A stretch of 64,000 bases of DNA from JAKAVN01 sp963796565 (GCA_963796565.1 CAWCMA010000011.1:1-64000); one strand, 5' to 3'. Numbered from the stretch's first letter, positions 44,910 to 54,478 are shown. A program made the numbers and translations. Notes: generated by a model not told the origin, from the letters alone.

Positions 44910-45833
44910 TTGGCTATTCGACTCACGCTCGCGGTTCCCACTCACAATCGCGCGGCCACACTTGGAGAGACCTTGGCGAGCCTCGCGGCGCAAAGCCTGC
45001 CCCATGGCGTCGAGACGGAATGCATCGTCATCGATAACAACTCGAGCGATCGCACGCCCGCGGTCGTTGAAGAGGCGGCCGCGCGCGCACCGTTCGCGAT
45101 ACGCCGCGTGTTCGAGGCGCGCCCCGGCTCGAGCTTCGCGCGCAATCGCGCGGTCGACGAAGCGGCCGGCGACTTCATCCTGTTCATCGACGACGACGCG
45201 GTAGCCGATCCCAACTGGGCGGCGCTGGTGCTGGCCGCGATCGAGCGGCGCGGACTCGACGCGGCGTGCGGGATGGTGCTGCCGCGATGGGAGGTCGCGC
45301 CGCCGCGATGGCTGGGGACGTCGTTGTACGTGCGCTTCGCGGTGCACGACCAGGATGCGATCGCGGCGGCGCCGCCGAAGGACGCGGAAGTCCTGCGTAA
45401 CTACTTCAGCGCCAACGTCGGCTTTCGTCGCGAGTGCTTCACGCGCTTCGGCCGTTTCCGTGAGGACCTGGGCGTGGTCGGCGGCAATCCGATTTCAGGC
45501 GAGGACACGGAGTTGTTCGCGCGGATCCTTAAGGGCGGCGGCGCGATGGGGTTCGTCACCGAGGCGCGGGTTTTTCACCTGGTGCCTGCCGCGCGGATGA
45601 ACCGCAAGTACCTGCTGCGCAAGGCCTTCGCATTCGGCGTGGGCACGGCGCAGGCGGGTGGGAGGAGCCACAATCATTTCGACAAGCTGGTCCGTAACGC
45701 GATGCGGATGGTCGCGGCGGCGGCGCGCGGCGATCGCGAGCGCGCGCTTTACCACGAGCTGGAATGCGCGAACTTCTTCGGCTACTGGTGGGGCCGCCTG
45801 CCCAAGCGTGGCGCGCTGCCGGTAAGCCGTTGA
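44910..45833 (+). CDS. Glycosyltransferase family 2
   Basis: The GT-A fold begins at once: LAVPTHNRA, then ECIVIDNNSSDRTP and the DDDA metal motif in FILFIDDDAVAD, with the acceptor-side acid pair in GEDTELF. The start is uncertain: the frame is open from 44775, but the fold starts at the TTG at 44910, four bases after the lipoprotein stop, and no ATG is nearby. A sugar transferred to a lipid, protein or polysaccharide is likely. Confidence 0.85.
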   Translation: MAIRLTLAVPTHNRAATLGETLASLAAQSLPHGVETECIVIDNNSSDRTPAVVEEAAARAPFAIRRVFEARPGSSFARNRAVDEAAGDFILFIDDDAVADPNWAALVLAAIERRGLDAACGMVLPRWEVAPPRWLGTSLYVRFAVHDQDAIAAAPPKDAEVLRNYFSANVGFRRECFTRFGRFREDLGVVGGNPISGEDTELFARILKGGGAMGFVTEARVFHLVPAARMNRKYLLRKAFAFGVGTAQAGGRSHNHFDKLVRNAMRMVAAAARGDRERALYHELECANFFGYWWGRLPKRGALPVSR

Positions 45834-45870
45834 CGCTCCGGCGGGAAGTGTCTTTTCAGCCCCAGGCTCT

Positions 45871-46287
45871 TTATTTCAGATAGTCCAGCATTCCGCGCCG
45901 CAGCATCCCCTCCAGATAAGGAATCACGTCGCTCATCCGCGCGAGCTCGTCCACCGTTACCCAGCGGCCCTCGATGTGTTCGCCTGGCATCAGAACCAGG
46001 TCGCGGCGCGCGTCCGCCGGCCGACATGCGAAGAGCGCTTGCACGTATGGGTCCGGCGGCGCCTTGTAGAGCCCGAGCGCGCGTTCGATCTCGATCGCGA
46101 GGCCGGTTTCTTCGCTGACCTCGCGCGCGAGGCACTCCTCGATGCTCTCGCCGAGCGCGAGATGGCCGCCGGGAAGGTCCCAATGGCCTGGCCGATAAGG
46201 CATCCGCGCCGCGCGCCGCAGCACTACCAGGCGCCCGCGGTCGGCGATTATGCCGTGCACTCCGATCCAGAACTGCGACTCCGCCAT
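45871..46287 (-). CDS. NUDIX hydrolase
   Basis: The 138-residue protein carries a complete Nudix box: GGHLALGESIEECLAREVSE and ETGL. The N-terminal VGVHGIIADRGRLVVLRRA pattern and the ending are like MutT-type phosphohydrolases. Its substrate cannot be predicted (nucleoside triphosphate, nucleotide sugar or other). It lies downstream of the hydantoinase genes on the same strand after a gap of 124 bases. Confidence 0.88.
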   Translation of the reverse strand: MAESQFWIGVHGIIADRGRLVVLRRAARMPYRPGHWDLPGGHLALGESIEECLAREVSEETGLAIEIERALGLYKAPPDPYVQALFACRPADARRDLVLMPGEHIEGRWVTVDELARMSDVIPYLEGMLRRGMLDYLK

Positions 46288-46411
46288 CCGATTCTTCAGC
46301 CCGTGCGAGAAGCTTGCGCTTCAGGGTAACCGCGCGATGCGGCCTGCGCCAATAGGCGCGACGACGGCGTAGCCGTCGCCCCGCCTGTTGGCGCTGGAGC
46401 GCGCGCGGTTG

Positions 46412-48040
46412 TCAGCGGGGGCGGATGGGGCCGCGTGCCGCGCGGCCCCATCCGCCCCCGCCGGGAGTTTCGATTCGCACGCGCTCGCCTGCCAGCAGCC
46501 GCTCGTTGGCCTTGCCTGGCAGCTTGATTCGCCGCCCGTCGCGCACAAGATAGTTCGCACCGGGCTTGCCGGGACCGCCGCCGGCAAGCCCCCACGGCTG
46601 AGTGATGCGCCGATCGGTCAGCAGGCTCAGCGTCGCCGGCACCAGGCATTCCAGTTCCCGAACGAGGCCATCGCCGCCGGCGGCCGCGCCGCGGCCGCCG
46701 GAGCCGCGACGAATGCGGTACTCGGTGATGCGCATCGGGTAGTACGCCTCCAGCGCCTCGATTGGCGTATTGAGCGTGTTGGTCATGTGCGTATGAAGGC
46801 CGGCGGCGCCCGGATGGCCGGGGGCCGCGCCGGCGCCGCCGGCGATCGTTTCGTAGTAAGAGAAATGGCGCGCGCGGATCGAGTCGTAGCCGCCCAGCGT
46901 CATGTTCGACATCGAGCCCGAGCTGGCCGCAGGGATGCGGTCGGGCGCGGCGGCGGCCAGCGCTCTCAGCAACACGTCGACGATGCGCTGTGAGGTCTCG
47001 ACGTTGCCGCCAGCGACGGCGGCTGGCGCCAGCGCGTTGACGATCGAACCGGGCGGCGCGATCACCCGGATTGGCCGCATCAGCCCCTCGTTGGCCGGCA
47101 CGGCTTCCGCCGCCAGGCACTTCATCACATAGAAGGTCGCCGACAGCGTGATCGCATAGTTGGCGTTGACCGAGCCGCGCACCTGTGGCGCGGAGCCGGT
47201 GAAATCGACGATCGCGCGTCCGCCGCCGATACGGACCGCAACGCGGATTGCGATTGGCCCGGTGCCGACGCCGTCGTCGTCAAGGTAATCGATCGCGCGG
47301 TACACACCCGGCCGCAGGCGGCGAAGTGTCGCGCGCATCAGGCGGTCGGCGTAGTCCTTGAGCGCCATCATCGCGGCGGCCACTTGCGCCCGCCCGCTCG
47401 CCGCCACCAGCCCGCGCAGCCGCTCGGCGCCGACGTTCAGCGCCGCGATTTGCGCGCGCAGGTCGCCCTCGCGTTCCTCGCGCACTCGCGTGTTGGCGAA
47501 GAACAGTTCCAGAACGTCACGCGCCGGCTTGCCCGCGCGCATGATATGGACCGGCGGCAGGCGAAAGCCCTCCTGATAAATCTCGGTGGAGAGCGCCATC
47601 GAGCCCGGCGCCATCCCGCCGATGTCGGCGTGATGGGCGCGGTTGGCGGCAAACGCGAACGGGCGGCGTTCATGACCAAGAAAAATTGGCGCGACCAGGG
47701 TGAGATCAGGCAGATGCGTCCCGCCGGCAAACGGATCGTTGACCGCGGCGACGTCGCCCGGTCCAAGCTCCAGCCGTTCGATCGCGGCGCGCACGGAAAG
47801 CGGCGTGGAGCCGAGATGGACCGGGATATGGGCGGCCTGCGCGACCAGTTCGCCGCCCCCGTCGAACAGCGCGCACGAGAAGTCGTGGCGCTCCTTGATG
47901 TTGGGCGAGAAGCCGGTCAGGCCCAGCACGACTCCCATCTCCTCGGCGATCGCCGCGAGGCGGTTATTCATCACCGCCAGCGTCACCGGGTCGAGTTTCG
48001 TCGCACGCTTCATCGCGAGCCGCTTGACGGCGCGTTTCAT
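46412..48040 (-). CDS. hyuB: Hydantoinase B / N-methylhydantoinase beta-type subunit
   Basis: About 542 residues from the Met at 48040, preceded by CCTGGAGGCGTG. The HyuB signature regions LDPVTLAVMNNRLAAIAEEM, the DFSCALFDGGGELVAQ strand, and NDPFAGGTHLPDL and RAHHADIGG are present. The C-terminal part has SGGRGAAAGGDGLVRE and GGGGWG, as expected for the family. With HyuA it forms an ATP-dependent hydrolase or carboxylase (hydantoin, 5-oxoproline, acetone or acetophenone). No gamma subunit lies nearby. It follows HyuA by two bases, translation-coupled. Confidence 0.9.
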   Translation of the reverse strand: MKRAVKRLAMKRATKLDPVTLAVMNNRLAAIAEEMGVVLGLTGFSPNIKERHDFSCALFDGGGELVAQAAHIPVHLGSTPLSVRAAIERLELGPGDVAAVNDPFAGGTHLPDLTLVAPIFLGHERRPFAFAANRAHHADIGGMAPGSMALSTEIYQEGFRLPPVHIMRAGKPARDVLELFFANTRVREEREGDLRAQIAALNVGAERLRGLVAASGRAQVAAAMMALKDYADRLMRATLRRLRPGVYRAIDYLDDDGVGTGPIAIRVAVRIGGGRAIVDFTGSAPQVRGSVNANYAITLSATFYVMKCLAAEAVPANEGLMRPIRVIAPPGSIVNALAPAAVAGGNVETSQRIVDVLLRALAAAAPDRIPAASSGSMSNMTLGGYDSIRARHFSYYETIAGGAGAAPGHPGAAGLHTHMTNTLNTPIEALEAYYPMRITEYRIRRGSGGRGAAAGGDGLVRELECLVPATLSLLTDRRITQPWGLAGGGPGKPGANYLVRDGRRIKLPGKANERLLAGERVRIETPGGGGWGRAARGPIRPR

Positions 48041-48042
48041 GG

Positions 48043-50031
48043 TCACGCCTCCAGGTGCAGGTTGCCGAAGCCGTCGGCGCGCAACGTGAACTCGGGTGCG
48101 ACGTAAGCGGTGGCACTGAGTTCGACCACGATCGCCGGTCCGCGAATCCTGGCGCTCGCGCCGATCGCGTCGCGAGCGTAGACCGGGACCGCGCGCGCGC
48201 GTCCGCCGGCGACGACCTGGATACGCCGTGCGGGCGACGGCCGTCCCTTTGAACGCCCCAGGCGTTCGGGGGCGGCCGCGATGCCGGGTGCGGTCGCGCG
48301 CAGGCGCAAATTTACGACTTCGACCGCGGCCTCGGGCGCGGCGTAGCCGAAAGTGCGACGATGAGCTGCGTGGAAGTCGGCGGCGAAGCGCGAAGTCAGG
48401 TGCACCTCGATTTCGTAAGACTGGCCGCGGTAGCGCACGTCGGCGAAAAGCTCGACGCGGATTTGCGCGGGCCGCGGGCCTTCGGCCGCGAGTTCGCGCC
48501 GTGCGCGCGTGACCATCGGAAGCGCGCGCGCCGCGAGGCGGCGATAGTTGGGCGAGGCCTCGCGCACGGTGAGCGAGTATTCGCGTCCGAGCGGTGCTTG
48601 CAACGCTCCCCACGCACAGAGCAATCCGGGGTTGCGCGGCAGCACGATATGCCGGATGCCGAGGTCGAGCGCCAATTCGCAGGCGTGCATCGGGCCCGCC
48701 CCCCCAAAGGCCATCAGCGCGAAGTCGCGCGGGTCGAAGCCGCGCTCGACGGTTATCACGCGCACCGCGCGTTCCATATTGGCGTTGACGACGCGGATGA
48801 TGCCGCCTGCCGCACCGATTGCGTCCGTGCGCATCGCACGGCCGAGCCCGGCGATCGCCTTGGCGGCGCGCTCGGGATAAAGGCGCATCGCACCGCCCAG
48901 GAAATTCTCGGCCACCAGCCTCCGGGCGACCAGGTTGGCGTCGGTGACCGTCGGCGCGTCGCCGCGTCCATAGCAGGCCGGACCCGGATCGGCCCCGGCG
49001 CTTTCGGGGCCGACCTTGAGCGAGCCGCCCGCGTCGACCGCCGCGATCGAGCCGCCGCCCGCGCCGACGGTGTGGATGTCGATGACCGGGGTGCGGACGG
49101 CGTAACCGCCGGGATGGCTGAGCGTGCGGATTGCGGCGCGGCCGTCGAACAGGGAAACGTCGGTCGAAGTGCCGCCCATGTCGAAAGTGATGAACCGATC
49201 GACGCCGGTTGCGCGCACCAGCGCGGCCGCGCCGACCACGCCGGCGGCAGGGCCGGAAAGAATCGTGCGGACCGGTTCGTCGCGCGCGAGGCGCACGCCG
49301 ATCGCACTGCCATTGGATTGCATCACGCGCAGGCGCGCCGCCCGCAGGTCGCGCTCCAGCCTGCCGACATGGGAGGACATCCGCGGCGCCACGTAGGCGT
49401 TGACCACCGTGGTCGAGAGCCGCTCGAACTCGCGGTACTCGGCGAGGATGCGATGGGAAACCGACAGTGGCAGGCCAAGCGGAGTCAGCGCGCGCGCCAG
49501 CCGTTGTTCGCTGGCCGGGTTGGCGTAAGAGTGGAGCAGGGAGATGGCGATCGAATCGGCGTGGCTCGAGGCGGCGGCTCGGCGCACGCGGCTCAGCTCG
49601 GCGGTAGTCAGGCGGAGCCCCACCTTGCCGTCGAAGTAAGTCCGCTCGGCGACGCCCAGGCGCATCGCACGCGCCACCAGCGGTTCCGGGCGCTGCGGAG
49701 CTAGCGAATAGAGGTCGCTGCGGTTTTGCCGGCCGATCTCGACCAGGTCCTCGAAGCCGGCGTTGGTCACCAGCAGGACGCGCGCCCCCTTGCGTTCGAG
49801 CAACGCGTTGGTGGCCACGGTCGAGCTATAAGTGACCAGATCGGCGGGTAGCTCCCGATGCGGGCCGTGCGGCTTGTCTTGAAGCATCGTTTTAAGTCCG
49901 TCGACAACCGCGCGCGCGGGGTCGTCAGGCGTGGAGAGCACCTTGTGCACGACGAGGCGTCCGCCGGCGATCGCGACCAAGTCGGTGAACGTACCGCCGG
50001 TATCGATTCCGATGATGACGGTCGTGGCCAT
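48043..50031 (-). CDS. hyuA: Hydantoinase A / N-methylhydantoinase alpha-type subunit
   Basis: The 662-residue protein starts MATTVIIGIDTGGTFTDLVA, the actin-fold nucleotide motif of the family, and later has the FDMGGTSTDVSL phosphate loop, GAGGGSIAAVD, SAGADPGPACYGRG and the FGGAGPMHA block. The Met at 50031 shares its A with the stop of the dehydrogenase gene (TGATG), so the genes are coupled. The substrate could be hydantoin, oxoproline or a ketone to be carboxylated; the neighbouring zinc dehydrogenase, which would make a ketone or aldehyde, fits the last option better. Confidence 0.92.
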   Translation of the reverse strand: MATTVIIGIDTGGTFTDLVAIAGGRLVVHKVLSTPDDPARAVVDGLKTMLQDKPHGPHRELPADLVTYSSTVATNALLERKGARVLLVTNAGFEDLVEIGRQNRSDLYSLAPQRPEPLVARAMRLGVAERTYFDGKVGLRLTTAELSRVRRAAASSHADSIAISLLHSYANPASEQRLARALTPLGLPLSVSHRILAEYREFERLSTTVVNAYVAPRMSSHVGRLERDLRAARLRVMQSNGSAIGVRLARDEPVRTILSGPAAGVVGAAALVRATGVDRFITFDMGGTSTDVSLFDGRAAIRTLSHPGGYAVRTPVIDIHTVGAGGGSIAAVDAGGSLKVGPESAGADPGPACYGRGDAPTVTDANLVARRLVAENFLGGAMRLYPERAAKAIAGLGRAMRTDAIGAAGGIIRVVNANMERAVRVITVERGFDPRDFALMAFGGAGPMHACELALDLGIRHIVLPRNPGLLCAWGALQAPLGREYSLTVREASPNYRRLAARALPMVTRARRELAAEGPRPAQIRVELFADVRYRGQSYEIEVHLTSRFAADFHAAHRRTFGYAAPEAAVEVVNLRLRATAPGIAAAPERLGRSKGRPSPARRIQVVAGGRARAVPVYARDAIGASARIRGPAIVVELSATAYVAPEFTLRADGFGNLHLEA

Positions 50032-50978
50032 CAGGGCTTGAGCAATACCTTGAAGTTTGGCGAGCGCCCGGCGGCAGCGAGCGCGGCCGGCGCGTCTTCC
50101 AGCGGAAGTATTGCCGAGATGAGCGGGCGCGGATCGACTTTCCCCGAGGCGATCGCGGCGATCGCCGGCGCAAACCGGCCGCATCGCGAGCCCACGATCG
50201 TGATTTCGTTGACTACGGCCTTTGCCAGGTTGAGCGACGCGCCCGCGGCCGCCGTGCTCTTGAGAATTACCTTGCCGCGCGGACGGACCAGCGCGAGAGC
50301 CTGGTTAAGCCCGGCGCTATTCCCGGTGCAATCGATGACCACGTCGAAACCGGGATCAAGCTGCTTTTCAAGTTGTACTTCAAGTCCGAGCGCGGCCAGC
50401 CGATCGAGCTTGTCGCGATGGTGTCCCGCCAGAACGGGCGCGTAATTTTCGGCGCGGAGCACGATTGCGGTGAGTGCGCCGAGCCGTCCGTCGCCGAGGA
50501 CCGCGATTCTGTCATCGCGGCGCAGGTTGGTTTGTTCGAAGATCTCGTAGGCGGCTGCCACTGGCTCGACGAAGACGCCTAGATCGTCGAATATCGAGTC
50601 GGGGAGGGGGATCAGGTTTTTGTCGGGCAGCCGGAGGTACTCGGCGAACGCGCCGTCGCGGCCCAGGATCCCGAGCACGGTACGGTTGGGGCAATGGCGT
50701 CCCAGGCCGTCGAAGCACCAGACGCATCGCCCGCACGATGCGTTGATTTCGCCCACCACGCGGTGGCCGGCGAGCGCGCGGGTCTGGGTGTCGACGACTT
50801 CGCCGACGAACTCATGGCCCGGCACGCCGCGGTAGGTCATGTAGCCGCGCGCCAACTCGAGGTCGGTGCCGCATATTCCGGCCATCCGCACGCGCACGAT
50901 ACTTTCGCCCGGCGCAGGCGCGGGGTCGGGATAGTCGTTACGCAGAATCAGTTCGGGATTGAGCAACAGCGCGCGCAT
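50031..50978 (-). CDS. Zinc-dependent medium-chain alcohol dehydrogenase
   Basis: The 315-residue protein has the catalytic-zinc Cys in MAGICGTDLEL and the PGHEFVGEV His-Glu pair, structural-zinc cysteines in CGRCVWCFDGLGRHC, and a nucleotide loop GDGRLG in place of the usual GxGxxG. It is slightly short for the family. It heads the operon with hyuA and hyuB, so it may produce the substrate of that carboxylase or hydrolase or oxidise the product. Confidence 0.88.
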   Translation of the reverse strand: MRALLLNPELILRNDYPDPAPAPGESIVRVRMAGICGTDLELARGYMTYRGVPGHEFVGEVVDTQTRALAGHRVVGEINASCGRCVWCFDGLGRHCPNRTVLGILGRDGAFAEYLRLPDKNLIPLPDSIFDDLGVFVEPVAAAYEIFEQTNLRRDDRIAVLGDGRLGALTAIVLRAENYAPVLAGHHRDKLDRLAALGLEVQLEKQLDPGFDVVIDCTGNSAGLNQALALVRPRGKVILKSTAAAGASLNLAKAVVNEITIVGSRCGRFAPAIAAIASGKVDPRPLISAILPLEDAPAALAAAGRSPNFKVLLKP

Positions 50979-51048
50979 CGGCCGATTGAAACAAAAAAGC
51001 CGCAGGCTGCGCCAGCTCGCGGCGTAAGATTAAATATCGGCCTGAAGA

Positions 51049-51453
51049 TCAGTCCGAGGACTTGCCCTTGGCACTCTTTTCGGAGGAAGACGAGCCGCCC
51101 TTGTCCGACGATCCGCCCTTGTCCGACGAGCCGCTTTTGGCCGAGGCGCCACTGTCCGACGACGCCGACGAACTCGAGGAGCCGTTGGCGCCGTTGCTCG
51201 CGGACTCACCTGACGACTTGTCGCTGGATTTATCGTTGGATTTGTCGCTCACCGCGTCCGTGCCTTTGCTGCTGCCGGACTTGGCATAGTCGGTCGCATA
51301 CCATCCTGAGCCCTTGAGCACGAACGAGGTGCTCGAAATCATGCGCTCGACTTTGCTCTTGCAGGTCGGGCAACGCTTGAGCGCGGGCTCGGTGATGCGT
51401 TGCATCGTCTCGAACGTTCCGCATTTGGGGCAACGATACTCGTAGATCGGCAT
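51049..51453 (-). CDS. FmdB-family zinc-ribbon protein with a serine-rich tail
   Basis: The 134-residue protein begins MPIYEYRCPKCG with a second CPTC pair, a full zinc ribbon. A SSTSFVLKGSGWYATDY segment follows, highly conserved in the family. The last 75 residues are Ser/Gly/Lys/Asp repeats (SDKGGSSDKGGSSSS), a low-complexity tail common in this group. It is the second FmdB-type gene in the window. It lies 70 bases from the dehydrogenase gene and 138 bases from the DUF167 gene. Confidence 0.85.
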   Translation of the reverse strand: MPIYEYRCPKCGTFETMQRITEPALKRCPTCKSKVERMISSTSFVLKGSGWYATDYAKSGSSKGTDAVSDKSNDKSSDKSSGESASNGANGSSSSSASSDSGASAKSGSSDKGGSSDKGGSSSSEKSAKGKSSD

Positions 51454-51591
51454 TTTAGTAACTGAAATCGGCTCCTAGAGCCCTAGTAATCACGCTTTGC
51501 AGGCTTGTCAATTAGTCTTCGCCTAGGATTGGCCGGCTCGCGATTCACTGAGGACTGGAGCCGCGTTCCACGGTGTTCCATCTTCTCAGAA

Positions 51592-51918
51592 TCATGGCCG
51601 CGATGCCATCGCGTGCAGTCTTGCGGCGATTGCGGCCGGATCGTCGCAGGTTATCCGAAGCGATTTTTGCCGCGCCGCCGCCCCCGCGACGAGTTCCACC
51701 GCCGAGCGCGCGACGCCGGCCATCCGCGCGACCGTCTCGATAAGCTCCGCGTTGGCCTTGCCGCGTTCGGGCGCGGCCGCGACGCCGATCACCAGGCCGC
51801 GCGGGTCGACCCGCAATACCCCGACGCGCGAAGCGCCCGGCCGCGCCATCACCTTGAGCGTAACCGAGCCAGCCCCGGCACTGAGCCACGCTGGAAGGCG
51901 GCCGAGGTTTTCGCGCAA
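51592..51918 (-). CDS. DUF167 (YggU-type) protein
   Basis: The protein has 108 residues. The pattern VTLKVMARPGASRVGV, the ERGKANAELIETVARM motif and the later SLRITCD show the DUF167 fold. The function of the family is unknown. The gene is conserved beside yggT, proC and yggS in many bacteria, and here all four are together on the minus strand. Confidence 0.9.
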   Translation of the reverse strand: MRENLGRLPAWLSAGAGSVTLKVMARPGASRVGVLRVDPRGLVIGVAAAPERGKANAELIETVARMAGVARSAVELVAGAAARQKSLRITCDDPAAIAARLHAMASRP

Positions 51919-51973
51919 GTCTTGGCGAAGATCTTCGCGTCGAGTGGCGGAGGTGCGCGATTCGGAAGGGATT

Positions 51974-52291
51974 CTACGAACCGTAAATCACCGCCGCCGG
52001 CGTTATGGCTCGCAGGAGGGAGATGATCAACACGCGCTGCACGAATTGAATGGCGATGAGGACGACGATGGGCGAGAGGTCGAGGCCGCCAAAGTACACC
52101 GGCAAATGCTCGCGAACAAAATCGAAAACCGGCTCGGTCATCGAGTAGAGCGCTCGCACGATGGGGTTGTACGGGTCGGGCTGGACCCAGGTCAGAAGCG
52201 TGGCGATGATGACGATCCAAAAGTAGATTTGGAGTAGCCCGGACAGTGTCTGGGCTGCAAATACGATGGTGCTGACTAGGATATCGGGCAT
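51974..52291 (-). CDS. YggT-family membrane protein
   Basis: The 105-residue protein has two hydrophobic segments, near the N-terminus (about residues 9-33) and at the C-terminus, with the family pattern TWVQPDPYNPIVRALYSMTEP between them. YggT proteins are implicated in osmotic response and in the cell-division region of the membrane, but biochemical function is unknown. It lies between DUF167 and proC, in the usual order. Confidence 0.9.
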   Translation of the reverse strand: MPDILVSTIVFAAQTLSGLLQIYFWIVIIATLLTWVQPDPYNPIVRALYSMTEPVFDFVREHLPVYFGGLDLSPIVVLIAIQFVQRVLIISLLRAITPAAVIYGS

Positions 52292-52312
52292 GGTCGATGA
52301 CTCCGGGAGGAC

Positions 52313-53167
52313 TTAGCTGACGCGTCCGAGTTCGCGCGAGCGCTCGGCCGCGGCATTAATGGCACGCGCCACGATATCAGAAAAGCCGTCCGCGCCTAAT
52401 TGTTTAAGCGCGGCTTCGGTGGTGCCGCCGGGCGAGGCGACGATCCGAATCAGCTCGGCCGCCGCCATCGGCGAGCGGCGCATGTTTTCCTCCGCGCCGC
52501 GAATCGTTTTGAGTGCCATCCGCAGTGCCAATTCGGCCGGCAGGCCTTGAGCGACCGCGGCGTCGGCGAGCGACTTGGCGAACAGGTAGACGTACGCAGG
52601 GCCGCTTCCGGAAAGCGCCGTCACCGCGTCGAGCAGCGCCTCATCCTTGAGCGCCACCGCGTCGCCGACGGAGCGGAAAATCTTAAGCGCGAAAGCCTCG
52701 TCGGCCCGGCTGGCGTCGCGGCCGCGCACCAGCGCCGCCATCCCCTGACCAACCATCGCGGGCGCGTTCGGCATCACGCGGATCACTCGCGCGCGGCCGC
52801 CCAGCGCACCCTCCAGGCGGCCCAGTGTGACTCCGGCCGCGATCGACACGAAGAGCTTGGAGGCGAGTCCTCCTTTGCGCGCCGCGCCATCGTCATCGCT
52901 GCCGGCGCGGGCAAGCTCGGTGAGCACGGCATCGATGGTTTGCGGCTTCACGGCGAAGAGCACGGCGCGCGATGATTTGAGGACCTTGAGATTGTCGGTT
53001 GTGACCTCGATCTTGAGCGCGCCTTTGAATTTGCGCCGCCGCGCCGCGTCGACGTCGGAAGCGATCAGCTCGGACGCCTTGAAGACCTTATTTTCGACCA
53101 GGCCGCGCGCCAGCGCCTCGGCCATGTTGCCCGCGCCGATAAAGCCCAGCTTCTTTTTCACGTTCAT
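52313..53167 (-). CDS. proC: Pyrroline-5-carboxylate reductase
   Basis: The 284-residue enzyme has the nucleotide motif LGFIGAGNMAEALARGL at the start and the family's VIRVMPNAPAMVGQGM and ALSGSGPAYVYLFA, with VASPGGTTEAALK near the end. It catalyses the last step of proline biosynthesis, from pyrroline-5-carboxylate to proline with NAD(P)H. It overlaps yggS by four bases (ATGA), so they are translated together. Confidence 0.96.
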   Translation of the reverse strand: MNVKKKLGFIGAGNMAEALARGLVENKVFKASELIASDVDAARRRKFKGALKIEVTTDNLKVLKSSRAVLFAVKPQTIDAVLTELARAGSDDDGAARKGGLASKLFVSIAAGVTLGRLEGALGGRARVIRVMPNAPAMVGQGMAALVRGRDASRADEAFALKIFRSVGDAVALKDEALLDAVTALSGSGPAYVYLFAKSLADAAVAQGLPAELALRMALKTIRGAEENMRRSPMAAAELIRIVASPGGTTEAALKQLGADGFSDIVARAINAAAERSRELGRVS

Positions 53168-53862
53168 CCGGCACGCTCGCCGAAGACCGCGCGGCCCACC
53201 CGCACGATCGTCGCGCCTTCTTCGATCGCCACCTCGAAATCGTCGGTCATTCCCATGGAAAGCTCGCTTAGCGCAAGCCCGGTCGCCGCCGCAAGCCGAT
53301 CGCGCATCGCGCGCAGCGCGGCGAAGTGGCTCCGCGAGCGCTCGGGGTCGGACGCCGGCGGTGGAATCGTCATCAGGCCCAGGATCTCCACCGTCGCGCG
53401 CGCCTGCTCGATGAGCCGCTCGACCTCGGCGGCCGCCACGCCGCTCTTGGACGCTTCGCCCGCGGCGTTGACCTCGATGAGCACGGCCACGCGCGGCACC
53501 GGACGCGCGCGGCCCAGCGCCGCCGCTAAACGCGCGGAGTCGAGGCTATGGATGAGCGCGAAGCGATTTGCGGCGTCGCGCGCCTTGTTGGTCTGCAGAT
53601 GGCCGATCAGATGCCATCGCAGATCCCCCAGATCGGCCAGCGCATCCTGCTTCGCCGCCGCCTCCTGCACGTAGTTTTCGCCGAACTCGCGCGCCCCGGC
53701 GGCGTAGGCGGCGCGAATCGCCGCGGGTGGCTGCGTCTTGCTCGCAAGGACAAGTCTGACCGCGGCGGGGTCGCGCTCCGCGCGTCGCGCGGCTCGCGCG
53801 ATCCGCTCGCGCACGGCCGTCAGCCGCGCGGCGATTTCGTCGATTTTGCTCTGGGTCAGCAT
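53164..53862 (-). CDS. yggS: YggS-family pyridoxal phosphate homeostasis protein
   Basis: The start at 53862 (MLTQSKIDEIAARL) is selected because the Maf gene ends just before it. The 232-residue protein has the PLP-lysine in LVLASKTQP, GENYVQEA, WHLIGHLQTNK and SMGMTDDFEVAIEEGATIVR, all typical. Members keep the free PLP pool and amino-acid balance. The fold is that of the N-terminal domain of alanine racemase. Confidence 0.94.
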   Translation of the reverse strand: MLTQSKIDEIAARLTAVRERIARAARRAERDPAAVRLVLASKTQPPAAIRAAYAAGAREFGENYVQEAAAKQDALADLGDLRWHLIGHLQTNKARDAANRFALIHSLDSARLAAALGRARPVPRVAVLIEVNAAGEASKSGVAAAEVERLIEQARATVEILGLMTIPPPASDPERSRSHFAALRAMRDRLAAATGLALSELSMGMTDDFEVAIEEGATIVRVGRAVFGERAG

Positions 53863-53890
53863 CGGTCTTACGTCAGCATCCGGCTTGCAA

Positions 53891-54478
53891 TCAGCGCCGA
53901 CCTTCCCACGACGCGATCCCATTGCGCCGCAGCGCCGCGAGCACCTCGCCGACCGGCAGGCCCATCACGTTGTCACGCTCTCCCTCGACCTCCACCACCA
54001 GGCCCGCGCCCTCGGCCTGGATACCGTACGCACCCGCCTTGTCCATCGGTTCGCCGGTGCGGATGTAGGCGTCGATTTCGTCGTCGCCAAGCTCGCGGAA
54101 ACGGACACGGCTTGCGACCGGGCGGCTTTCGACAACGCGTCCGTCACGCGCCAGCGCGAAGGCGGTCACCACGGTGTGGAAGCGGCCGGAGAGCGCGCGC
54201 AGCATGCGATGGGCGTCGGCGTGGTCGCGCGGCTTGCCGAGAATTTTACCACCGCATTCGACCACGGTGTCCGCGCCCAACACCAGCGCGCCGCCGGCGC
54301 GCCACGAGACCGCGAGCGCCTTCTCCTCGGCCATCCGGAGCGCGAAGGTCGCCGCCGGCTCGCCCGGGCGGCGTTCTTCCTCGACGCCGCTTTCGCCGAG
54401 CTCGAACTCGACCCCGGCGGCGGCGAGCAAGGCTCGCCGGCGTGGCGAGGTCGAGGCGAGAATCAATTTGGGTGCCAT
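53891..54478 (-). CDS. maf: Maf-family nucleotide pyrophosphatase
   Basis: The 195-residue protein starts LILASTSPRRRALLAAAG and contains LVLGADTVVECGGKILGKP, YIRTGEPMDKAGAYGIQAEG and NVMGLPVGEVL, the known Maf blocks. It hydrolyses dTTP/UTP or modified nucleotides and may affect division. The open frame extends to 54544 but the family start is at 54478. Confidence 0.95.
   Translation of the reverse strand: MAPKLILASTSPRRRALLAAAGVEFELGESGVEEERRPGEPAATFALRMAEEKALAVSWRAGGALVLGADTVVECGGKILGKPRDHADAHRMLRALSGRFHTVVTAFALARDGRVVESRPVASRVRFRELGDDEIDAYIRTGEPMDKAGAYGIQAEGAGLVVEVEGERDNVMGLPVGEVLAALRRNGIASWEGRR

Noticed and set aside
48361..49704. 447-codon plus-strand frame opposite hyuA
   Set aside because: This is an antisense shadow of a clearly identified HyuA.
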